A stretch of DNA of 64,000 nucleotides. Source: Pelagibius litoralis (lineage in GTDB: Bacteria > Pseudomonadota > Alphaproteobacteria > Kiloniellales > Kiloniellaceae). The notes beneath the pieces were generated by a model. It saw only the letters and a list, made by a program, of their open reading frames with translations, was not told where the DNA came from and made no database searches. Positions within the stretch are counted from its first letter, which is position 1; each line of letters begins with the position of its first letter. Made by a program: the position numbers and the translations under genes. This document shows, one piece after another, positions 35,237 to 44,260 of this stretch. The stretch covers positions 124,001 to 188,000 of the forward strand of contig NZ_JAAQPH010000008.1 of assembly GCF_011683915.1 (NCBI RefSeq). The letters are read 5' to 3'.

Positions 35237-36352
35237 TCAGTTCGGCACCAGGGCCCCCGGCTCGCCGACGTTGAGGATGCGGCGGATCTCGTCGGTCTTG
35301 AAGCCGAGCGCCATGGGGCGAACGGCGCCGGGCAGGATCACGACGTCATAAAGTTCCTCGACCACGCCCTCGATACGCAACCAGTGGACGATATCGCCGC
35401 TCTTCAGATCGATCACCATCAGACCGCAGCGCGCGTCGCTGTCGGCCTTGGCCAGGTTGTCGTCCAGCGCCAGGCCGCTGAAGGTGCGGTTTCCGCGCGG
35501 CCGCGACAGGCCGACCACGGCAAAGTTGCCGATGAAGCTCAGCCCGCGCAGATAGCCGGGGCAGAAGGCCACCCGCTCGAAATTCCCCTTCTCGGGATCG
35601 ACATAGCCGAAATACCCGGTCCCTGAATCCAGCAACCAGAGCCGCCCGTTGTGCAGACGCGGCGAGTGGGGCATCGACAGACCAGAAACAACAATCTCGC
35701 CCGAGGCCACGTCGATCACGCAGCCGCCGTCGTTGCGGCGGTCGCGCCAGCCGTCGGCGACGTCGGACTGGCTGACCGCCGTCACATAGCGGGGCCGCCC
35801 GTTCTCCATCGCCAGGCCGTTCAGGTGGCAGCGGTCCTCCGCCGCCAGCTTGCTGAGAAAGGGCGGCTGCCACAGCGGAATGAAACTGTGCTCGGGGCTG
35901 ACCGTCGCCAGACAGCCGAACAGGGTGTTGACGAAGATCGCCCGCCCCTCGGCATCGACGGCGACGTCATGGATGTCCAGATCGCCGGTCGTATAGGCCA
36001 TCTGCGGGATGTAGACCCGGTCATAGCCGTTTGCCGCCTGGCCCGGCTGGGCCGCGTTCTGGAAGCGCCAGAGCTGGTAGAGCGTACTCATCCACAGACT
36101 GTCGCCCGCCGCCCAGAGGCCCATGCAGCGGTTGAAGGTCCGTTCGAAAATCGACAGGCGCCCATCGGGCTGCAGGCCGATCAGGAACAGCTTGCCGGCC
36201 TGGTAGGTGGTGAAGGCCAGGCTGGTCTTCTGCTCGGCCAGCCAACTGGGGAACTGCCGCGAAGCCGACAGCTCCACCTTGGTCGCCTGGGCGGTCACCT
36301 GGGCCGCGCCGCTCGCCGCTATCGCCGTCTCGGTCATCCTTGCACCATCCAT
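35237..36352 (-). CDS. TIGR03032-family conserved protein
   Basis: A 371-residue soluble protein recognised by the TIGR03032-type block FPSWLAEQKTSLAFTTYQAG, followed by NRCMGLWAAGDSLWMST and LYQLWRFQN. The repeated pattern of short beta-strands (VYIPQMAYTTGDLDIHDVAV, FVNTLFGCLATVSPEHSF) suggests a beta-propeller. No catalytic function is established for the family as far as I know. It begins 14 bp after the giant FG-GAP gene (same strand), so they are probably cotranscribed; the family is often seen beside large repeat proteins, an association recalled rather than tested. The start is ATG 36352 or ATG 36337; neither has a strong ribosome site. No signal peptide is seen. Confidence 0.82.
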   Translation of the reverse strand: MDGARMTETAIAASGAAQVTAQATKVELSASRQFPSWLAEQKTSLAFTTYQAGKLFLIGLQPDGRLSIFERTFNRCMGLWAAGDSLWMSTLYQLWRFQNAAQPGQAANGYDRVYIPQMAYTTGDLDIHDVAVDAEGRAIFVNTLFGCLATVSPEHSFIPLWQPPFLSKLAAEDRCHLNGLAMENGRPRYVTAVSQSDVADGWRDRRNDGGCVIDVASGEIVVSGLSMPHSPRLHNGRLWLLDSGTGYFGYVDPEKGNFERVAFCPGYLRGLSFIGNFAVVGLSRPRGNRTFSGLALDDNLAKADSDARCGLMVIDLKSGDIVHWLRIEGVVEELYDVVILPGAVRPMALGFKTDEIRRILNVGEPGALVPN

Positions 36353-36366
36353 ACCGTTACACCGCC

Positions 36367-39300
36367 TCAGACCACCACAAGCGTGACGTCGACGCCGGTC
36401 TCCGCCAGCAGCCGGGCTTCGGTCCCGGCGGAGATATAGACGTTGTAGGTGGTGCCGTCGACATCCGCGGTGCCGTCCGCCGCGAAGTCGCCGGTCAGCG
36501 CGACCGTGTCACCGCTGTCACCGAAAACGAAGAGATCGCTGGTCTCGTCGGAGAGCTGCAGCAGATCCTGAACGCCCAGGGCCAGACTGTTGTCGCCACT
36601 GCCGGTGAGGTCGACAGCCTCGATACTTGTCACCTTGGAGGAACTGTCGATGGCGGTGAAGTCGAGATCCAGGCCGGACCCGTCCAGCGCCAGGGTGTCG
36701 AAGCCGCTGCCGCCGTCGATACGCGCGAAATCGAGATCGGAGACGGTCAGCAGATCGTCGCCGGCGCCGGAACGGATCACGTCGCCGCCGCCGCCGCCGG
36801 TCAGGCTGTCGTCGCCGAGGCCGCCGATCAGGATTTCGTTGCCGCCGGTCCCCACCGTGGTCACCGGCGTCGCGTCGTCAAAAGCCCTGCCGAAGATCAC
36901 ATAGGCCTCCCCAGCCCGGTTGCCGCCGTCGTCGCCAGAAGGCGCGCCGACGATCAGGTCATCGAAACCGTCGCCGTTCACGTCGCCCGCCGAGGACACA
37001 CTCCGGCCGGCAAAGTCACCCGCCGCGTCGCCCTGGATGACGAAGCCGTCCGCCGGGGCCAAGGCGCTCAGGTCGACAGTCCCGAAACCATCGGCCTTGC
37101 CGAAGACCACGTAGGCCTCCCCGGCATTTTCGCCGCCGTCGTCGTCATTGGGCACGCCGACGATCAGGTCGTCGAAGCCGTCGCCGTTCACGTCGCCCGC
37201 CGAGGACACACTCCGGCCGGCAAAATCAAACGCCGCGTCGCCGCGGATGACGAAGCCCTCCGCGGCACTGAGGTTCGTCAGATCGACAAGGCCATTAATC
37301 CCGAACCCGCCGGCCTTGCCAAAGACCACATAGGCCTCCCCGGCCGAGTTGCCCCCGTCGTCACCCCCGAACGCACCGACGATGAGGTCGTCTAAACCGT
37401 CGCCGTTCACATCCCCGGCCGTGGAAACGCTGTAGCCGGCCTGGTCTCCCGTCCTGTCGCCCTGGATGATGAAGCCGTCCGCCGGGTCCAGAGCGCTCAG
37501 GTCGACGGTCCCGAAGCCACCGGCCTTACCGAAGACCACGTAGGCCTGCCCGGCGGCAGGGCCGCCGTCGTCGCCGCCGGGAGCGCCGACGATGATGTCG
37601 TCGAAGCCGTCGCCGTTCACGTCGCCCGCCGAAGAAACGCTTGCGCCGGCCTGGTCTCTGAATACCTCGCCCTGCATAATGAAGCCGTCGCTGCCGTTCA
37701 GGTCCGCGACATCCACGGTGCTGAAGCCGCCGGCCTGGCCGAACACCACATAGGCCACCCCCGAATTGAGCTCCCCGCCATCGCCGTAGCGTGCACCGAC
37801 GATCAGATCGTCGAAACCGTCGCCGTTCACGTCGCCAGCCGAAGAAACGCTGAAGCCGGCCTGGTCGGACGCGGCATCGCCCTGGATGACGAAGCCGTCT
37901 GCGGCACTGAGACCGGCCAGATCGACGGTCCCGAAGCCACCGGCCTTGCCGAAGACCACGTAGGCCTGCCCGGCGCCGCTAAAGGGCGCGCCGACGATGA
38001 CGTCGTCGAAGCCGTCACCGTTCACATCCCCGGCCGAGGACACGCTGAAGCCGGCGGCGCCGTTCGCCACAGCGCCCTGGATGATGAAGCCGTCCACGGC
38101 GCTGAGTCCCGTCAGATCGACAGTACCGAAGCCGCCGGCCTTGCCGAAGACCACATAGGCCTCCCCAGCCCGGTTGCCGCCGTCATCACCTCCTCGCGCG
38201 CCGACGATGATGTCGTCGAAGCCGTCGCCGTTGACGTCGCCCGCCGAGGAAACGCTGACGCCGGCCTGGTCGCCCGCCGCGTCGCCCTGGATGACGAATC
38301 CTTGCTGCGCGTTTAGAAGGCTCAGGTCTATGTCCTGCAGGGACGAAATCGAGATGCCCTTTTCGACCCGCACCTCGGCGTTGCCCAGGACGTAGCGGTC
38401 GTAGGTAACACCACCCTCATCGATGCTGCCGGCATTGGCCCAGCCGGTCTCGGCGAAGGTCACGCCGTCGCCGGCGTCGCCGGTGACCCGCAGGATCGCC
38501 GTGCCGCCGCTGCGCTCCTCCGTGATATCGAAGACGTCGAGCTGCGACAGGGTCAGGCTGTTGGCGCCGCTGCCGGTCAGGTCGATGGCCTCGATGCTGG
38601 CGATCTCCGCCGGCAGCACCTGGGTCAGGTCGAGATGCAGGCCGGACCCGTCCAGCGCCAAGGTGTCGAAGCCCGTGCCGCCGTCGATGCGTGCGAAGCC
38701 GGTATCGGAGACGACGAGCAGGTCGTCGCCGGCGCCGGAACGGATCACGTCGGCACCGCCGCCGCCGGTCAGCGTGTCGTCACCGAGGCCGCCGATCAGG
38801 ATCTCGTTGCCGGCGGTGCCCACCGTGGTCGCCGGTGTCGTGCTGCCGCCAAAAGCCCCACCGAGGACCACATAGGCCTCCCCGGCCTTGTCGCCCCCGT
38901 CGTCGCCATAGAGTGCGCCGACAATCAGGTCGTCGAAGCCGTCGCCGTTCACGTCGCCCGCCGAGGAAACGCTCCGCCCGGCCCGGTCGAACGCCGCGTC
39001 GCCCTGGATGACGAAGCCGTCCGCCGGGACCAAGCTTGTCAGGTCGACGGTGCCGAAACCGCCCGCCTTGCCGAAGATCACATAGGCCCCGCCGGCCCAA
39101 GTCCCGCCGTCACTGTCCCGGGCCGCACCGACGATCAGGTCGTCGAAGCCGTCGCCGTTCACGTCGCCCGCCGAGGAAACGCTGTAGCCGGCCGCCTCGC
39201 GCGCGCCGCCCACGATGACGAAGCCGTCGGTCGGACTCAAGACTGACAGGTCGACGGTTCCGAAACCGCCGGCCTTGCCGAAGACAACGTAGGCCTCCCC

Positions 39301-42300
39301 GGAAGTGGTTCCCCCGTCGCCGCCAAAGCGCGCGCCGACGATCAGGTCGTCAAAGCCGTCGCCGTTCACGTCGCCGGCCGAGGAAACGCTGTAGCCGGCC
39401 TGGTCGTTCGCCGTGTCGCCTTGGATGACGAAGCCGTTGCCGGACGCTGCCAGGCCCGTCACGTCGATAGTGCCGAATCCGCTGGCCTTGCCGAAAACCA
39501 CGTAAGCTTCCCCGGCGTCTCCGCCGCCGTCGTCTCCCCAGTACGCACCGACGATCAGGTCGTCGAAACCGTCGCCATTCACATCCCCGGCAGAGGAGAC
39601 GCTCCAGCCGGCCCGATCGCCCGATGTGTCGCCGACGATGACGAAGCCGTTCGCGGCACTGAGACCTGTCAGGTCGACAGTGTCGAAGCCGCCGGCCTTG
39701 CCGAAGACCACATAGGCCTTGCCGGCCTGGTCGTCGATGCCGTCGTCGCCAAAGGGCGCGCCGACGATCAGGTCGTCGAAGCCGTCGCCGTTCACGTCCC
39801 CGGCCGAGGAAACGCTCCGGCCGGCCTGATCGCCGCCCCTATCACCCCGGATGACGAAACCGTCGGTCGGTGTCAGAGCAGACAGGTCGACGGTGCCGAA
39901 ACCATCCGCCTTGCCGAACACCACATAGGCCTCCCCGGCCGAGCCGCCCCCATCGTCCCCGCCGGGCGCGCCGACGATGATGTCGTCGAAGCCGTCGCCG
40001 TTGACGTCGCCCGCCGAGGAAACGCCCGAGCCGGCCCGGTCGCCCGATCTGTCGCCGACGATGACGAAGCCGACGGCGGGGTCCAAAGGATTGGACAGAT
40101 CCACGGTGCCGAAACCGCTGGCCTTGCCGAACACCACATAGGCCTCCCCGGCGGCGTCGCCCCCGTCGTCGCCAAAGGGCGCGCCGACGATGATGTCGTC
40201 GAAGCCGTCGCCATTCACGTCCCCCGCCGAGGAAACGCTGGTGCCGGCCTCGTCGCCCAGTTTGTCGCCGACGATAACGAAGCCTTGCGGCACGGTCAGA
40301 CCGGCCAGGTCGATGACCTGCGGGAAGGAGACCGCCACGCCTTGTTCGACCCGCACCTCGGCGTTGCCCAGGACGTAGCGGTCGTAGGTAATCGTACCCT
40401 CGGCGATGCTGCCGGCATTGGCCCAGCCGAACTCGCCGAAGGTCACACCGTCGCCGGCATCGCCGGTGACCCGCAGGATCGCCGTGCCGCCGCTGCGCTC
40501 CTCCGTGATATCGAAGACGTCAAGCTGCAACAGGGTCAGGCTGTTGGCGCCGCTGCCGGTCAGGTCGATGGCCTCGATGCTGGCGATCTCCGCCGGCAGC
40601 ATTTCCGTCAGGTCGAGATGCAGGCCGGCGCCGTCCAGCGCCAGGGTGTCGAAACCCGTGCCGCCGTCGATGCGCGCGAAGCCGGTATCGGCGACGACGA
40701 GCAGGTCGTCGCCGGCGCCGGCACGGATCACATCGCCGCCGCCGCCGCCGGTCAACGTATCGTTGTCCCGCCCGCCGATCAGGATCTCGTTGCCGCCGGT
40801 TCCCGTTGTGGTTACCGCGCCGCCGAAGGCGCCGCCGAAAATCACGTAGGCCGCGCCGCTATTGCCGGTACCCAACACGCCGGGCGCGCCGACGATCAGG
40901 TCGTCGAAGCCGTCGCCGTTGACGTCGCCCGCCGAGGAAACGCTCCAGCCGGCCAGGTCGTATGCGGCGGCGCCCTGGATGACGAAGCCGTCGTCGGCGG
41001 CAAGGTCGGTCACGTCGACGGAGCCGAAACCATCGGCCTTGCCGAAGACCACATAGGCCTCCCCGGCCCTGTCGCCGCCGCCGTCGCCACCGGGCGCGCC
41101 GACGATCAGGTCGTCGAAGCCGTCGCCGTTGACGTCCCCGGCCGAGGAAACGCTCCGGCCGGCGTTGTCGAACGCCGCGGCGCCCTGGATGACGAAACCG
41201 TCGCCGGACCCTGCCAAACCCGCCAGGTCGATAAGGCCATCGCTCCCGAAGCCGTCCGCCTTGCCGAAGACCACATAGGCCGCGCCGACATTCTCATCGT
41301 CCCCGTCATCGCCAAGAAACGCGCCGACGATCAAATCGTCGAAGCCGTCACCGTTCACATCGCCGGCCGAGGAAACGCTCCAGCCGGCCCAGTCGTCTGT
41401 CGCGGCGCCCTTGATGACGAAGCCGTCGCCGGAGCCTGCCAGAGCCGCCGGGTCGACAACACCATCGCTCCCGAAACCGTGCGCCTTGCCGAAGACCACA
41501 TAGGCCTCCCCGGCAGCTCTGCCGGTGTCGCTTCGATCGGCCCCGGGCGCACCGACGATGATGTCGTCGAAGCCGTCGCCATTCACATCGCCGGCAGAGG
41601 AAACGCTCCAGCCGATCCGTAAGGTCGGCAAGCCCTCAATAGCAAAGCCCTCCGCCGGGGCGAGCTCAGCCAAGTCGACGGTGCCGAAACCTTCCACTTT
41701 GCCGAAGACCACGTAGGCCGCCTTGAACGCGGGGTCGAATTTGCCGCGCACGCCGACGATCAGGTCGTCGAAGCCGTCGCCATTGACATCGCCGGCAGAG
41801 GAAACGCTGAGGCCGGCCTCTTCAAGTCTTGCGGAGCCCTGGATAATGAACCCCTCTGCCGGAGCGAGCTCAGCCAGGTCGACGGTGCCGAAACCATCAG
41901 CCTTGCCGAAGACCACATAGGCCTCCCCGGCATCGGTTCCGCCGTCGTCGCCATCGGGCGCGCCGACGATCAGATCGTCGAAGCCGTCGCCGTTGATGTC
42001 GCCGGCCGAGGAAACGCTGAAGCCGGCCCGGTCGTTCGCCATGTCGCCTAGGATGATGAAGCCGTCCGCCGGGGCCAGAGCGCTCAGGTCGATGGTCCCG
42101 AAACCCTCGGCCTTGCCAAAGACCACATAGGCCTCGCCGCCATCATCGCCATAGGGCGCGCCGACGATCAGGTCGTCGAAGCCATCGCCGTTGACATCGC
42201 CGGCAGAGGAAACGCTCTCGCCGGCCCGATCGCCCGACCTATCGCCTTGGATGACGAACCCTTGCGGCACGGTTAGACCGGTCAGGTCGATAATCTGCGG

Positions 42301-44260
42301 GGAAGAAACCGTCACGCCCTGCTCGACCCGCACCTCGGCGTTGCCCAGCACGTAGCGGTCGTAGGTGACACCGCTCTCGGCGATGCTACCGGCATTGGCC
42401 CAGCCGATCTCGGCGAAGGTCACGCCGTCGTCACCATTGCCGGTGACCCGCAGGATCGCCATGCCGTCGCTGCGTTCCTCCGTGATGTCGAAGACGTCGA
42501 GTTGAGACAGGGTCAGGCTGTTGGCGCCGCTGCCGGTCAGGTCGATGGCCTCGATGCTGGCGATCTCCGCCGGCAGCACTTGGGTCAGGTCGAGATGCAG
42601 GCCGGCACCGTCCAGCGCCAGGGTATCGAAGCCGGTGCCACCGTCGATGCGCGCGAAACCGGTGTCGCCCACTACGAGCAGGTCGTCGCCAGCGCCGCTG
42701 CGGAACACGTCGGCGCCGCCGCCTCCGGTCAGCGTGTCGTCGCCCGAGCCGCCGATCAGGATTTCGTTGCCGCCGGTGCCCGTCGTGGTTACCGCGCCGC
42801 CGAAGGCGCCGCCGAAAATCACGTAGGCCGCGCCGCCACTATAACCTTCGGCAGTGCCATAGGGCGCGGGCGCGCCGACGATCAAGTCGTCGAAGCCGTC
42901 GCCATTCACGTCGCCCGCCGAGGAAACACTCGCGCCGGCATAGGCGCCCTGATCGAGGCCCTGGATGATAAAGCCTTCGTCAGCGCTCAGACCGTTCGCC
43001 AGATCGATGGTCCCGAAGCCCTCCGCCTTGCCGAAGATCACATAGTCCGCGCCGCCCGAACCGGCATAGGGATTGCCGAGCGCGCCGACGATGATGTCGT
43101 CGAAGCCGTCGCCGTTGATATCCCCGGCCGAGGAAACGCTGAAGCCGGTCCGGTCAAACGCCCCATCGCCCTGGATGGCGAAACCCTCCTCGGCGGTCAG
43201 GCCGGCCCCAAGGTCGATGTCCGTATGGCCGCCGGCCTTGCCGAAGACCACATAGGCCGCGCCACTTGCACCGGAAAGGGCATTGCCAATCGCGCCGATG
43301 ATCAGATCATCGAAGCCGTCTCCATTGACATCTCCGGCGGAAGAAACGCTGTTGCCGGCCCGGTCGCCCGCAGCGCCCCGGATGACGAAGCCCTCGCCGG
43401 CGGCCAAACCGGACCCGAGATCGATGTCCGTAAGGCCGCCCGCCTTGCCGAAGACCAGGTAGGCCGCGCCCTGGTTATTCGCCCCGTTGCCGTTCGCGCC
43501 GACGATCAGGTCGTCGAAGCCGTCGCCGTTGACGTCACCGGCGGAGGAGACGCTTAAGCCCGCCCGGTCGAAATTCTCGGCGCCCTGGATGACGAAGCCG
43601 TCGCTCGCGTCGAGGTTCGAGAGATCGACGGTCCCGAAACCTCCCGTCTTGCCGAACACGATATGGGCCGCGCCGCCATCGCTAAAGGGTGCGCCGACGA
43701 TCAGATCGTCGAGGCCATCGCCGTTCACGTCGCCGGCGGAAGAAACGCTGAAGCCGGCTTCATCGCCCGGACCGGCCCCCTGGATGACAAAGCCCTGGTC
43801 AACGGCAAGACTGCTCAAGTCGACGGGGCCGAATCCCCCGGCTTTACCAAAGACAACGTAGGCCGCCCCTTCCGGATCAATGAAATAGTTATCGCCCGGG
43901 ACACCGACGATCACATCGTCGAAGCCGTCGCCGTTGACGTCGCCGGCGGAAGAAACGCTGTGGCCGGTCCGGTCAAAATTCTCGAGGCCCTGGATGACGA
44001 AGCCGTCGCCCGTGCCGAGGTTCGCAAGATCGACGGGGCCGAAGCCGCCGGCCTTGCCGAACACCACGTAGGCCGCGCCATCTGCGTTACTATATTCAAA
44101 GAAATCGCCGGGGACGCCGACGATCAGGTCGTCGAAGCCATCACCGTTCACGTCGCCGGCGGAAGACACGCTGACGCCGGCCTGGTCGCCCGCCGCTTCG
44201 CCAATGATGACGAAGCCCTTGGACACGTCGAGGTCGGTCAGGTCGATGACCCGCGGGCCG
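36367..44260 (-). repeat. Four-copy ~1.98-kb coding super-repeat, each with seven ~200-bp sub-repeats
   Basis: The same marker within the RTX module (minus-strand ATCGGCGG-type segment, plus-strand GATCAGGAT) falls at 42754, 40777, 38794 and 36826, giving periods of 1977, 1983 and 1968 bp. Within each copy, plus-strand GTCGAAGCCGTCGCCGTTCA (blade core) recurs about every 200 bp. Blocks 2-4 resemble each other more than block 1, which has longer, more varied inter-blade loops. Such arrays recombine readily and are prone to misassembly from short reads. Confidence 0.85.

Noticed and set aside
36900-44200. Regularly spaced ~20-bp identical words that could suggest a CRISPR array
   Set aside because: Spacing is ~200 bp, the frame is open throughout and the repeats encode FG-GAP blades; the in-between sequence is related, not unique spacers.
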